A stretch of DNA of 64,000 nucleotides from Mytilisepta virgata (taxonomy: Eukaryota > Mollusca > Bivalvia > Mytilida > Mytilidae). The notes below the pieces were generated by a model, which was given only the letters and a program-made list of their open reading frames with translations, was not told the DNA's origin and made no database searches. The position numbers and the translations under genes were made by a program. Positions 11,997 through 25,900 of the stretch are shown in pieces; positions within the stretch are counted from its first letter, which is position 1, and every line of letters starts with the position of its first letter. The stretch is from positions 48,674,230 to 48,738,229 of the forward strand of contig CM051516.1 of the NCBI GenBank assembly GCA_028015205.1, in the 5' to 3' direction.

Positions 11997-13231
11997 TTGT
12001 TTTGTGGTATGGGTTGTTGAAGGCCGTACGACGACACTTTACTCTATGCATTTTTTCTCATTTTCATTCCTCATTGACGCATACCCCATATACTTTCATT
12101 TTTATATTTTGAATCAATAGTTTAGGTTCGGTGTTTACAAAAGTTCCTTGATACTTTTTAATCAATATGTATTCACAAAACATATATACATTTTCTTATT
12201 GACCAGTGCACATACATAAATGAAATTAATATATATCAATATGTACTTTTCATGAATATTGAAATGCAGTCAAAAAGAAATCGATCGGACGTCTTTCGTA
12301 ACAAGTCATAAATTATTTCCTTTTTAAGTTCAGTAAATGATTATTGAAGCTTAACTGTTAAAAGAAAAGATTAAGAGTGCTAATTAATCTTCAGAACAAA
12401 AAAAGTGATCGGTTTACAAGTGTCACAGTGATATATATATATATAGCTGTTTTTACCCATTACAAATGGCTTAAAACAAGGTAAGATTTATTTAAGTGAT
12501 AACAATTTGAAAATGAATTATTTCGTTTTTTTTTTTTTTTCATTTCAGTAACATTGGAATTTTACATTGGAATTTTATTATATTTAATGAAATAAAAGTC
12601 TGTGTTTGCTGTGTGGTACAGTAAGTATTATTTAAAGCCGGAGTTTCGTTAAGGATCACTAGTACATTACGAGGGATACATTTTTTGGAATATTTTACTT
12701 GCTATCTGAGAATGTTCAATATAGATAATGATTATTCCGAGATTTTCTTAAAAACGGGCTTTTTGAAGTAGTTTGGGGACGTAACAACATAATCCGAATT
12801 TAACACGGAAATGTCCGGATTCTCTGTAATTTTACTATTGTTTTACACATTTCATATTCATTTTCTCCCAGGGTAATTAGTTAGGTTGGTCCCCTCCGTA
12901 ATATTGGACGATAAAAAGCCTGGGTTGAATTAGAAGAAAAATGGTTTCAAGACAAGGAAGGTGCAAACGGAACGTAAGCTGTAAAGGTATCGATCTGGCA
13001 GAGAAATATCCGCTTTATGAAATAGTGTGTGCACTGACGTTCCAAGGCAATACCTTATTTGAAATTGGCCGTTTAATGTCAGAGGATTTCGGCTTTATTA
13101 TTATTATTATTTTACGTTTAATACATCTCAGATACGGCATATAAATTTTAACATAGCTGGTCCAAATTGTTCGGATATTATTCACTATTGAATCCACTAT
13201 GTTAGCTGTATTAAATTATTTCTTTTTTCAG
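11997..13231. other. Intergenic stretch, no firm gene
   Basis: A 67-codon frame from 12,941 contains a possible donor (CGGAAC|GTAAGC), but no coding support was found. A short (AT)n tract lies near 12,430-12,445. The region could hold 5' exons of the zinc-finger-like frame that follows. Confidence 0.4.
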
Positions 13232-13506
13232 CCATCAGACTAAAATATACCAAAATGCCAATAAAATGGCAATGTCCAGGGCATCCAAAATGTCAGAAAA
13301 TATTCCAGTATGGCCAAGGATTAAAAGCGCACATGAACTCTTGTAAGCATGCGCAGAGCAAACGTGCAAGAAGGAAAAAAGAAGAGATGGAAACAATAAT
13401 TTCAATAATACAGTTCGTAGAAGACAGACAAAGAGGAAATATAACTATTGCTCGTCAAAGTGTTCCGGATTTTATTCAACCTAGACCGATGTTGGCAAGG
13501 ATTTAG
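13232..13506 (+). CDS. Small C2H2-like zinc-finger protein or terminal exon
   Basis: A strong acceptor (ttcttttttcag) precedes an open frame that runs to TAG at 13,504-13,506. From the ATG at 13,255 it gives 83 residues. Residues 7-31 hold a finger-like pattern: C-x5-C, an aromatic residue (F), L-x2-H, then C and H (CPGHPKC ... FQYGQGLKAHMNSCKH). A Lys/Arg-rich stretch follows (SKRARRKKEE), as expected for a nuclear DNA-binding protein. The frame stays open back to the acceptor if one base comes from an upstream exon, so the ATG may not be the true start. The closest family is unknown to me; a transposon-derived finger is possible. Confidence 0.45.
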
Positions 13507-14040
13507 TCTACGTTTGTTACAGTTAAATAAGCTTTACCCTAGAACTTTAATTTTAATAACATTTTTAAAGAAATAGATAAATATTGTTCCAGCGGAAACA
13601 CATGCATATAGATGTCTGATTTTCTTTTTAAAAACACTACTACGTCAACAACAGTACTGAACACTAAAAAATGCTTTGCAGAAATTGTAAGAATCCCAAG
13701 AAGAGGACATTTTTTTTTCATTTTAAAATCAAAGACACCAGAATAATCCATTATATTCATTAAACTAGTAAATATAGTACACTGTCAGTGGGGATACAGT
13801 GTTTAACTTAACACAATGCACAGTCACCTGAAGTCTGACATTTGAAAAAAAAATCTATGCATTGGAGTAGCTCATACCGGGGCTCAAAATTCTGCTGACG
13901 AAGAAGCTATTCAAACAAGGGTATGTTGTTCCTAGGATGAACTTCAAAAACATGTAGATTGTTATGAAATATCAATTTCCAGATGAATTCTAATGTGTCG
14001 TTTCGCAATTTCTCCATCAACGAACATTTTGACATGAGCA

Positions 14041-14270
14041 ACATGGCGGGTGTGTTATTAGAGGCTGGACCTTCTCACCCATCCGGACAACCTGAGATCA
14101 CCCCTGTTTTATTGTCGGGGTTCATGTTGCTCATAATTATTTTAGTTTTAAGTTGTGTTGTTTTTGTTCCTGTCCTTCTTCGTCTCTATTTTGTCTTAAA
14201 CTCTGGATTTATGGTTGGATGGCACTTTGAATTTTCCTCATTTTGGTCTTCACCTAAAAGTAACTGTTAG
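14041..14270 (+). repeat. Interspersed repeat fragment carrying a spurious frame
   Basis: The block acccatccggacaacctgag, then atcacccc, ggggttcatgttgct and onward resembles a very common bivalve dispersed repeat that I recall from mussel sequences. The 95-codon frame (13,983-14,270) with a hydrophobic stretch runs through it and is probably not a gene. Confidence 0.5.
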
Positions 14271-15167
14271 GTCTTTAATTTGCAACAAAGGCAATACCTT
14301 TAGATGGAAGGTTTCGTTAGAAGTTGATAATTACATTCAAAGGTCGAAAATAAAACATTACAGCAAACTATAGTATGTCCACAATAGTATAAAAGGGTTA
14401 AGTTTGATTCACGGAGTTGGCAATTTGATATTTGCGTTTATGTGTTTTAGTGGAGAAATCAGGCGGTGTGCCCGGTGATAACTGGCAATGCTAGTCAATA
14501 AAGACTGGAATAGAACACTCCTCCTAACGAGTTGGATTCCAGCTGCCCAACTCATTACTAATAACCTGTGATCAATAGTAGACACGACTTACTTTCTATA
14601 TGACTTGAACACCAAGTTGCTATCCCCCTTCTTTTCACCGACTAATAAGGAAGAAATAGAAATCAGGTGTTCTTCATGCTGATGGTTTACGGTATACATA
14701 TTAGCGAGCAAACATGTACAAGATATTTGTTAGAGAACTTAATGTGTGTAGTAAACAATGTATGAATTATTTTGACGAAAAGATAAAAATATAAAATATC
14801 ATATGCGTTTCAAGATTAGTACTACGTGCAATTTTATCGAACCCACTGGGCCAACTACCCTTTATACACGGGACGAACAATAAACTATCCTTTTGGTGAT
14901 ATAGTCTTCATATTTTTCGTACAATGAACATTTTTTTAACCAAGAAATTCTTTTCGGTTATAGATTTTATAACCCTTAATATTTTTATCAGTACAAATCC
15001 CTTTAATCTTCATTCTGTTTAATTAACCGAGGAAATTTCAAAATTTTACAATTTGAATGACTCGCTGTAATCGACAAAATACCATTTTGAATTTTTTAAC
15101 GAATCTACCATCAACAGTTCATGTAGCAAATTCAGTTAACGTTAGATGAAACACTGGGCCAATTCAT

Positions 15168-15360
15168 TGATTTGTTGTTTGCTTAACGTCCAACGGCAAA
15201 TATTTCATGCTTCTTTAGGACGAGAACCAGTTCAGCATTTTCTCAAACAATCAAATAGGGAAGAGGCGGGAAACAGAGGGGAACCATTTTGACTGCCACT
15301 GTAAAAGGATGGATGGATGAGTAGGGTCGAATATTTAGCGTTCTGTAGCGGCATTAGCCT
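15168..15360 (+). repeat. Interspersed repeat, same family as 3,125-3,350 (inverted)
   Basis: Shared ordered blocks are tgtttgcttaacgtccaacg, gcaaatattt, gagaaccagttcag, gttctgtagc and cattagcctac. This copy is in the opposite orientation to the one near 3.2 kb. Confidence 0.7.
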
Positions 15361-17221
15361 ACTCTTTCGGAAAACATGTATATCATATATAAAAATCAAC
15401 TGGTTGCCCCCTTTGCTTTTAACAATGTTTAATAGAAATACAGACCAATATATTCAGTGAATGATGAGAGAAGTCTTAAATTGATTAGATAAACAAATGA
15501 CACTGTCAAATTGTTCAATGACTTGTCAATATGCAATAAAATGAGTTAATTGAAATACGTACTATATGGACTGTATTAAAACTATAAAGGATACGAACAT
15601 TAGATAACATGCAAAGTAATAGAAAATTTAAAACTCATTTTAAAAGCCGTTTATCATTTACATGTGTGGAATAAAATTTGAATCTGAGTTGTAACAATAC
15701 AAGGAACAAATTAAAATAAGAACAAATATGCATAGTATAGTCGTACGCGTTATACATGTACATGCATGTGCCTAGCTATCTCAAGCAGGGACTGCGTAGT
15801 CTTTATAGTTGTTCCGTCCTCTACATAATGTTAAAATATCCTGACCAAATTAGATCGTGACCGTAAATCATTTTTACCAAAAATAGCTTTAACTAAATGT
15901 TAAAAGCAGATTTAATGCCGGGTAAGAGGGTGGGCGGGGGGGGGAGGGTGCGTAATATAGATATATCTTTGTCATATTGAAACACACTTAGTTGTTTGTA
16001 TACGGCGTCCATGAACATACGTTAAGTATATTGAGATTACCCCGACTTTTTTTCTTATTCACTTTTTATTACCTAAATTGAAAAGGAATTTCGAATTGTA
16101 AATTAGTTTAACTGCTAGAGTAAACAAAAATATTGACGTTTTGAATATAAATCCGATACATTGTGATACGCACTTAAACTTTTAACTTGCTTGGTTAGGT
16201 AAGCATGTAACTGAAATTAACATCAATTTTATTAATCTTTATGGATTTATGCTAATTGTGTGTCACTTACGAAGGGTATGTACATCTAGCCTTTCTTTTC
16301 TTCACAATGAAACAGTGCTGAGAGCATGAAAAATATTAATCTTTGAAAGTCAAGTTGGTATAGTTAATTCGGGCATCCGTAAAATACAAATATATATGAT
16401 CTATTAAAAGAGTTCAAGGTTTAACTTCAAGTACTTTATTTAACTACTTAGCATACTGAATCAGGAGCATGACCAAACCTTCGGTAAACCAGACGTTATC
16501 TGAGGACAAAAATCTACATTGATCCAAAACTGGGACAGTCAAAGCATATTCAAGGTCAGTTTTAGTTGAGAGAGATGAATTTTTGCTTTCCGTAAAATTT
16601 CAAACCATTTAAGGAGAAAAACGTTTAACACTTCCATTTGAACCCCTCTCCATATATATCTTTACTTATTCCGTCATAATGGGGGGGGGGGGGGGGGGTT
16701 CAAAAGGAAGTATTTCCGAAAAACGGATGTCTGTTCAAAAGATCGATAGCCGATGTCGCATTTTCTCACTGACAAAACTTTATAATTGGAACTTGGACCC
16801 CTACATCCCAAGTATAATGTTTGTCTTAAATCTGGACCTAACATATTTTACTTTAAAAACACAAGTTAGGGAGAAGGCCGACATATGACCAAATGGTCAA
16901 ATAAAATTTAGAATATTATCAAAGGAGGAAGAAAAATGTCTGTGTTTTGAACTTCACCTGTATCTTATATACACATGTACCTGTCAAACCTCTGAAACAT
17001 ATCTTTATATCTCCAATGTTACATTGAATTAAATGAATACGTTATATTGCACGGTTCATATAAAGGTTACTTATGTTAATTGTAAATAGCTAAATGACGA
17101 CAGATGAAATCATAATATAAGTAATTACAACAGACAAACGATCGATGTTATTTGTATAATACTTACTGTTTATTCTCATGCTCCATCGTATATGTATATA
17201 TAATTTACTACTGCATGTTTT
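15361..17221. other. Gene-less stretch with G-runs
   Basis: I see no credible exon. A run of 18 G lies at 16,681-16,698 and a shorter G-rich tract near 15,934-15,949. Both are possible quadruplex-forming or assembly-sensitive sites. Confidence 0.5.
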
Positions 17222-17420
17222 TATCCCCGCGCTAGCGAAGCGGCGAGGAAAATGTTTTGCTGTTCGCCTTACGTACGTACGTACGTGTGTACGTAATGTC
17301 CAGGATTATCCCAGGAACCATAAGAGATAGAAAATTGAAACTTTGATCATTGTTAGCATTGTTGATGTAGCTTGTGCCGAACGTTTCGGAATTTTGGAAT
17401 TTGTCCTTAGGGCATACTTA
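17222..17420 (+). repeat. Dispersed repeat beginning with a GC-rich hairpin and (ACGT)n
   Basis: It starts 'tccccgcgctagcgaagcgg', then (ACGT)n at about 17,270-17,290, then text of the type ccaggattatcccaggaacc. The start is reminiscent of the ccccgccacacgaagtggcg hairpins in the satellite at 40-43 kb. I read it as a non-autonomous repeat end. Confidence 0.45.
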
Positions 17421-17578
17421 TGACCAAAAAACGGATTTCTCGATATCCAGTAAATAGTGAAATCTTCTAAACTATTTGGATTATAATGCTGAAACTGAAA
17501 CCATGACTAGTTTTACATATGGCAAATTCAAAAATAACAATCCAAAGATGCTAATATTAAATATGGTAAATTTATACT

Positions 17579-17625
17579 ACGCTGTATACGACGCATTTCA
17601 AGGAGTTACCTCTCATCAGTAGCAT
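17579..17625 (-). ncRNA. Diverged hammerhead motif, antisense copy of the array core
   Basis: About 115 bases (17,540-17,655) match the array units in reverse complement. Core CTGATGA, stem II, GAAA and stem III are conserved. Stem I begins with an A-C mismatch next to the core (ATGCTA against CAGCGT), so activity is doubtful. The copy shows that the ribozyme-containing block is a dispersed family. Confidence 0.6.
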
Positions 17626-17965
17626 TAAAACCGAAACATTTGGAAGACCAAAAAAGTGCCATGAGAATTTTTCTGAAACCCCTGGGGCATAGCAACAAGA
17701 GAGTTAAAAAATCCCAAAATCTATTTTCACGGAACTCCTCTTACCCCTAAGCGGTAGAAACATAAAAATTGGTGCATTACTGGCACTTTAAAAGTTGTCT
17801 GTGCCGAAGGTTTTCGAATTTTGAAATTTGCCCTTGGGGCAGAAAAAAATTTCTGGAAGAGTCTCAAACTTATTAATTTTTTAAAATTACCAATCAACCA
17901 TACTATCATACACTAGCAGAATAATAGCCGTTAAATGGAATATATTGATTTCAAAAAAAATAATT

Positions 17966-18660
17966 CCAACTTTGGTAAATTTCCTGAAAGACTCTAAGAC
18001 CCTCATTTAATGGAAATGTATCTAGCAACCGTGCATATTAATAACCATTAATGTCACAAGTGTTAAGGTAACCATTCAATTTCCAAAAATGAAATTCCAA
18101 CTTTGGTAAATTTCCTGAAAGACTCTAAGACCTTCATTTTTTGGAAATGTATCTAGCATCCATATATATTAATAACCATTAATGTCACAAGAGTTAAGGT
18201 AACCATTTAATTTCCAAAAATGAAATTTCAACTTTGATAAATTTCCTGAAAGACTCTAAGACCTTCATTTTTTAGAAAAGTATTTAGCAACCATGTATAT
18301 TAATAACCATTAATATCATTAGAGTTAAAGTTACCATTCAATTTCCAAAAATAGAATTCCAAATTTGGTTAATTTCCTGAAAGACTCTTAAGATCTAAAT
18401 TATTTGAAAAAGTACCTAGCAACCATACATATTTGTTTACAAAAAAGCAACAGCTGTATGGTTAATGATTAAATTTCCAAACTTAAATGGAATATTTGGA
18501 TTTCAAAAAAATAATAACTCCAATTTTGGTAAATTTCATGACAGACTCTAAGATCTTCATTTTTTGGAAATGTATCTCGCAACCATGCATATTAATAACT
18601 ATAAATGTCACAAGACTTAGGCTAACCATTTAATTTCCAAAATTGATATTCCAACTTTGG
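17966..18660. repeat. Diverged tandem repeat, ~130-160 bp unit, about five copies
   Basis: The phrase aactttggtaaatttcctga, then aagactctaag...ttttggaaatgtatctagcaacc recurs at about 17,969, 18,102, 18,233, 18,363, 18,523 and 18,653 (the last partial). Units differ by many substitutions, so the array is old. No coding is seen. Confidence 0.85.
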
Positions 18661-19895
18661 TAAATTTACACTTAATTAGTAGAACATGTCATCATAAAAA
18701 CAGTTCACCACATGTATTTACATTATCAATGTATGATATCCTAATCAGTCACACTTCATTTAACGTTATGACTACTATCTCAACTGTCCAATTCATTACT
18801 AAAGTTATTGTCACATCTGAGTATAATTTCTTTGGTCTTTTGTGTTTTGCCATTCATAGCACTTGCTGAATTACTTAAAAAGAAGAAATAGTAGTAAAAA
18901 AGTGAAAAAAATTTATTGTTCTTTTGTGAAAGATTCCTTTGATTGAACTCGTAGCATTTAATTTTGTGATTAACGCAACAGTAGCGCAGGGATATGCAGA
19001 TTGGGCTGTCGTGTTTCATTTTAATAGTGGTTTAGTTCAATTGCAATGTAGAATATTTTGGAAGCCAGTTTTTTTTATAAGTTGAGAATTTGAGAGAGCA
19101 ATTACACTCTAAAGGATATAACCAAAGGAATTGGAACAAAGATGACACAAAAATTAACTACTATTACCGTGAACTCAGACAAGGAGACCCGTCAAATTGC
19201 GAGTAGGTTAATGGTAATAATACAAAAACTAAAAGACAAGGACAAATTATTGCTCTTCATCTAAGAACAGAGTATTCACGATAGAGAATTACACAGATTT
19301 CCTAATTTCACATTAACAGCAAACTATTAAGGTCCCATTTCATGCCATTGAGCTGGGGGGGTGGGGTTTGAGTTCACCAGCATCGATTCAGTTGGATAAA
19401 AAAAAAAATTGGATACCAAGTTTGATATACTGTGTATACGTCAACAATTAATGTCGTATTAGCAATGAACAGGGCCTGGACTTGCTACATCTCCCCTTCC
19501 TAATATAAAAAAAATTCAGTTTCGTTAAATGAGACTTGTTATAAGAGAAGTTAAACTGCGGCAGTTATCACTAACACTTACTGTCTCTCTAATAGCAACA
19601 GTGTCATTTAACAAAAAATGAGAGAGAGTAGTTATAAGGAAGGGCCTTGTAGTAAGTTTACTCAGGACCGAACTGTGAAAATCCGAAACATTTAACCAAA
19701 ACAAAGTAGTCAAGATTATACATAAAGGAGTACTCCTTTGTAAAATAAATGCCACCCTACCTGAAAAGATGTGAAAATATCTTTTATTCAGTTTACAAGA
19801 ATTTCAGAGATTTAATTTTTGAATTCCGTCCTAAACATACCAAAACGTACTCATTACAGCTTAGCAGATGACTTTCCTGGTTACTAAAGTGCATA
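18661..19895. other. Presumed upstream region of the Death-domain gene
   Basis: Small overlapping frames on both strands show no motifs. This is likely intergenic sequence with the promoter of the gene that starts at 19,896. I could not identify a TATA box or initiator with confidence. Confidence 0.35.
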
Positions 19896-19929
19896 ATGGC
19901 TGAACAAAGCAATGATAAATCACCATTTG
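19896..19929 (+). CDS. First coding exon of the Death-domain gene
   Basis: ATG in ataATGgct, eleven codons (MAEQSNDKSPF) plus one base, then donor TTG|GTAAGT. I chose this start because exon 2 (20230-20276) continues in phase and no earlier in-frame exon is evident. Confidence 0.75.
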
Positions 19930-22900
19930 GTAAGTTTCAATCGTAATTTGTAATTGATGAAATCATACGTCCAATATCTAAATCAATAAATTGTCAGATT
20001 TAATGGAACCACATCCTATCACATGTTCATTGCGGTTGTAAAAATTCTTTTCGGCTTTATATGTTTAATCATGGTTTTCCGTACCCCAACATGAAGTTAT
20101 TATATGTATGATGTACGATACATGTCATAGAAAAATTTATTCTGTATTTTATTGTTTTTTTTATATTTATGTGTTCAGTTTCTTTGTGTGTGCGTACTTT
20201 CGTATAATATATTTAGTGCTTTTTTATAGAATTAGTGAAAAATGAATTGCTTGTTCTTCGTGGAAAACACAGAAAGGTCAGTTCTTACATAGTTTGCCAT
20301 ACATAGTTGTACGATATTTTGAAGAAGAAAAAACGCAAAGAATTAAAACACAAACCTGGTGATTTTAACTTTCTAGTTGTGAATTTCTGTTCTCATTGTA
20401 GTACCATAGTGATAGCTCCATCTAATGGTGTCTACACTTTACAACTGTCCATATCGCTTGTTTTGTCAAGTTCGCATGACGCCACTTACTAATATACTTA
20501 AACCAGTTAAGGACAAACTCAAGAGTAACTTTGATAAAGAGTACTCTACTAGTGGTGTAAATGAATTGTGGATTAAAATTATAAAGAAATACAGTTATAT
20601 CTCTCTTGTAGCAGTACTTATTATATTGCAACAGTATCAATAGATCTCATATATTACCATTCTACATGATAAGCTAATTCTGTTGTGCGTGGTCATATCC
20701 AAAACTATTTCTACACTTTAGAAGGTACAAACAAAGATGTTAGGTAAGGAAAGGACATTTTCTGTCTAAAACAAGGAGAACTCAAAAACTGATATGGATA
20801 ATATGCGGGAATTTCTAGTCAACAACGAATTGTCTTTGGAAATTTATCGTTTGTCTCATCGCTTCGGTATTGTTAACCGATAATTCGATATCAATTTACA
20901 CTCACAGGTTCACGGGTATAGGACCCCCTTTTTCCCACCCTCCCTAAATTTTATGTGTTCTTCACAATTATCTGAACCAGGAAATGAGCCTTGTTTAGTA
21001 TCCAGCCCCAGTCACTATCCATTATATTACACGAATGTATGGATAGTGACTGGGGCTGGATAGTAAACAAGACTTATTTCCTGGTTCAGATAATTGTGAA
21101 GAACGCATAAAATTTAGTGGGAAAAAATCTGAAAAAGGGGTGCGGGGGGGATCCTATACTCGTGGACCCTTGTTTACACTTGACACTGACACTTGATTGG
21201 ATTTCAATTCCAATATAACGATTTCTCTTACCAGGACATGCTTATCCTTCCTGAGCACATGATGTCACTCCGGGATTTTTTGCCATAGTACTGTAATGCT
21301 TCTTCTTATGGTTGTGTATTTGAGTATTGTATTCCTTGTTCCCAATGTCGAATTAGCCTTGTCTTAGGAATTTGATACTATAGACATTATCCTCTTAATG
21401 TCATTACTTATGTATACTTTGTTGATATTTTTTATTTTGAATAGAATTAATTGGATTTATAGTGATGGAGTAGAAAACGCAACACCTTTGCATTTTTTCT
21501 TGCCATACTAATATGTGGAAATTTTTTACAAAATACCGCTCTGGATCACACCTTAATAGAATTATATTGTTTAAATATTTCTATATTTCAGCAAGTTTTA
21601 TCTTTCATAATTTATATTATCAACATATTGTTAACTTTGGCCATTGTTAAACCCTAAAAGCTAGGATGTCATTTTATGTGGGTTTTTTTCAGGAAATAAA
21701 ACGTTCCTTTAGACCTGCTTCAGATCCAGAGAACAGGTATTTTTCTGTACAATTATTATTTGCTGGAAAAAAATCACCTCTGTAGAATCTTATGATTGTA
21801 TTGTTTGTTTGTTTGTTTAGTTGGGGTTTAACGCCGTTTTCAGCACATTTTTGGCCATTTCGCGGCGGCCAGTTTTTATTGGTGGAGGAAGCCGGAGTAC
21901 CCGGAGAGAACCACCGACCTTCGGTGGGAAAATTGGCAATTCTTGTCAATTAATATGATTGTATTGTAAATTTTAATAAAAACCGATGAGTTTTTTTCTC
22001 TTGTTTCTTGTTTCTTAGAAAAAAATTTTCAGTACTGTTCTAAAATGTCTTGTATAACCATAAATACTTGCCCACAGAAACGATTTGTGATGAATTATCA
22101 CATATAAAACTGTAGTCCCTTCTTTTTTTGGTTTGAATGGTAGTACCTCTAATAAAGAAAATTGAAAATTTTGGGAAACAGCTCGATTAGTAAAAAGGTC
22201 GATCATCTGTCAAATGGGCTAAATAAAAGTACATACCATACCATAACACAAATATTTAAAAAAAAAAAAACAACAATTAATAAAAAGTAAAAACATGAAA
22301 GGTTCAACGTAAATGTCGAAAAGAGTAAGCTAAAATTCCGCTACAACGGCTGCTCTCACACCGGCCAAGTGGAGAGGGATTAGCACAGGTTGGGATAACT
22401 TGTTTCCCAATCCACTATAGATAAATAAATATAAACTAAACTTTGGGCTAACTAGTTTTGATCACTGGTACAAAAAGATGTTTTCGGTTAAATATCTAAT
22501 CAAAAACTATGATAAAGGTTTGTGATTTTACACCGTGCCACTGACTGGGATTGATTTAGGACCTTCAGGATTATTTACTCTAAAAGTAGTTATTGTTTTT
22601 CAAAATACACCAACATTGCATAAAAGAAGTTGTATTGAATTTCTGTCCTTGTCAAGTCATAAATTTATGCATGGAACATAAATTTACATTCAATAGGAAT
22701 AGAGTCGACCAAACAAAGGATAGGGATAATGATATTGAGTAAGTATTCAGTAATTATATGTTACTGTAACTGCAAATCATTTATATCTATCAATACAATA
22801 TGTAACTGCTTCTTTATCCTAATTAGGTATTTTAGTCCCAATTAGTTTAAATTATTGTCTTTTCTAGTATATAAGTGCCCCAAATTTTCCACGAGTGAAT

Positions 22901-25900
22901 ATTTACTATTTTCTGCTTGCTATACAATGATTCTGTGTAAAATATGAGTACATACAAATGTTGGAAAAGCGGTGATTCTTATCCTAACTTAAAACCATGT
23001 CAAGTAAACCAATATTGTAAAATTAGGATAAAGCCGTAATACAAGAAACCGAGAGAGAGAAACACACAATTATTTTTTTTTCTCTTTATCAAGTATCTAG
23101 TTATTAAAGTTAGTTGCTACATGAGAATGATTATATAATGTAGACAAGATGCAGAGAAATTTGACACAGCAGAACTTGAAGCCAAGCGAGATGTTACAGC
23201 TGTAAAAACGTAAGTACTTCTCAAAATAGAATAGATTAGTAAATGTAATGAAATGTTTTGACAGTGTTGGACAATGTATGGTACTTATATGAAAGGCTAA
23301 CACGTGAAACAATATCATTTTAGTCATTACAAAGTTTTAAAAAATGAATAGAACTCCCAACATATTTAAAATATCTTTTAGGAAAAGATTAATCTTCTAA
23401 TTACAAATGTACTATCTTTTTTTTAATTTTATTGTGTTTTGGTCAGATTATCCCAGCGACAAGTAACGTGTATAAAGAGGCAAGAGTAACTTATTATTTC
23501 GGTTTCAGAGAAACAATACTTATTTTAATGATACCCAAAATTAAGGGCGATAAACGAGAACATGGAACTATTACCAAGTTAGATTAATTTATTTGGTTGT
23601 GAAAAGAAAACAATCAACTTGTGCGAATTGTTTTTATTATCTCATATTTACTCTCCTTTAGTAGTGTGGATTTTTTTAATTTTTATAGGGGGGGTTATTG
23701 TTGGTCGTATTGGCCTTGATTTAACTGTTATTTCATTTTGAATTTGATTGCGGTCCCTGACTTGAACTTATGGTGCGGGTTGTACACTGTATTTTCAATT
23801 AGATGTTTAGACTTCTTGATCAATCAATATGAGACCATATTTAGAGCTCACTCTCCATTTTGGCCTTCTTTGGTGACAATACAAAGAATTTTAGCAGTAG
23901 TTTATTCTGTTCTTGTAACTGGTCAATGTACTGAAGGCTTGGAATTTGTGATATTTTCTGAAAATCTACTTCAAAATTTACTAATTTATAAACATTTGTA
24001 TATATGTGTTTATTTTTTGATCCTGTAATCACGAGTTTCTCCCCCATGCATACATAGTTCTCATACTATTTTGTGTCCTACCTTTTTGGTAATTTGCGTC
24101 TAGTTATTAACTTTGTTATTGTTCCGACTTCCAAATTGTTTGGTCTTGAACACTGCCAATGTACGAAAGTCCCAGAATGATCATGCGATATTCGAAATTC
24201 GAAATTCCAGATTCAGTATCTATTCCGAAATTAGAAAATCGAAATTCGAAATCCGGAATGAGATGAAATTTGTTGAAATGAATTCATTCGGTGTAATGAA
24301 ATTTATCTCTTTTGCTAAATTCAAGAAAATGTTAACAAATTAGACAAAGATAAACAAATAAAAAATGTTGCATTCAATGATAATACATTTTCTCTCATAA
24401 ACTAAAAGCATATCATTGATTATATAATATTAAGTCAGAATGCAGAAGAAATGTCTACAGAACCGGAGATGATTCGCCAGCGCAATATATCAACGTAAGT
24501 TTTCTAAAGTAGATAAGAGAAGAATAGCAGACAATATATACATGTAGAACTAAAAAAAACCGATGAAGAGTATTAAATATATCTGTAGGTCTAGTTACTG
24601 TTATAGTTGACTGGTTGGCAAAGTGTTTATTTCTTACAAAAGGACACTGTATTGTTCGTCTTGTGGTTTGTTTTGTTTGACTTATATATCTGTTTTTCTT
24701 TTTCGTAATAAGAATGAAAGAGTTTCTTATTTTTAAGACGTATGCTCAGATATTTCATTATTTTAACAAAACCGGCGAATGCTATAGATACAAGTACACA
24801 TACACACAGGATTTAAGATAGGCTTCAAATTAAATTGATTTATACATTCTTACTAAACTTTTTATACTAAGCAGTGATAAAATTCTTAACAGTACAAAAT
24901 GTATAAATTTGGATTTTTTTAAGAATTAATCAAGACGACATAGAGGTTTCAATGAGTCCTGATACATGCAGAAGTGGTGTACAATCAGGAGGAAACATCG
25001 TCGGTTCATCGTCTGGTCCAGAGGCGTTATGCTATCAGTATGTTTTACTTCGTAATTGCTTTTCATTCTTTTGAGTCATTTGTGTTTTATACGTACAATG
25101 TATATCACTATTTATATCTTGATGCCATAAAATGTAACAAAATATCCTGCATTTATCATAGTTTATCTTTGCTCAAGGTAAAATTCCTGGAACCCCCCCC
25201 CCCCCCCCCCCGCTTCTAAATTCATTTGCTCTTTTCAAAGTATCATCATATAAACATGATATACAAATGTTATGAATATATTTCATATCTGTGTACAGTG
25301 TTTTTAACGAGTTATAAAAATATACATTCATTGCCGCGTTTAATTTAAAAAGAAATCAAAACAATGTTAAGATTTCACTGGACGTTCCTACTGGTTTTCA
25401 CGTGGGAATTTCCTTTTTTTGTCGTTTTCTTGTAATTTATGTAATACTTGAAAAAAAATTATAGGAATCTGTAAAACGCCGCTAGGCGGTCGAAATTTAC
25501 ATCGAAGATTAAGGTGACTTTAAGTCGTAATACTCTGCATGTATCAATGACCATAACTTATATCTTATGTTATAGATTACCCTGTGAAGTAAGAATGAAT
25601 ATCAATGAATTTAATTAATAAAAAACTTTTTTGCAGCTAGTAAAGTATCCCTGCAAAAGGGGTTATCTGTAACCGAGGAGAAAAAATAAAAATATTAAAT
25701 AAAGAGATAAGGGAAAAGACAGGCATCATGAATTAAATAAATAATTTGTCAGTACGACTTTGAATTCTTTGTCTGTTTGGCTTTAAACGAGAATTGTGGT
25801 CTGTCGTACTCAATCTCTTACAACCATTTCGGCAACATAAGGCACTATCATGATAACTAGTCTCTTACAACTATTTCGGTAACATAAGGCACTATCATGA

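Noticed and set aside
13983..14270. 95-codon frame with a hydrophobic stretch, preceded by an acceptor-like cag
   Set aside because: It runs through sequence I recognise as a common dispersed bivalve repeat; the hydrophobic stretch comes from T-rich text.
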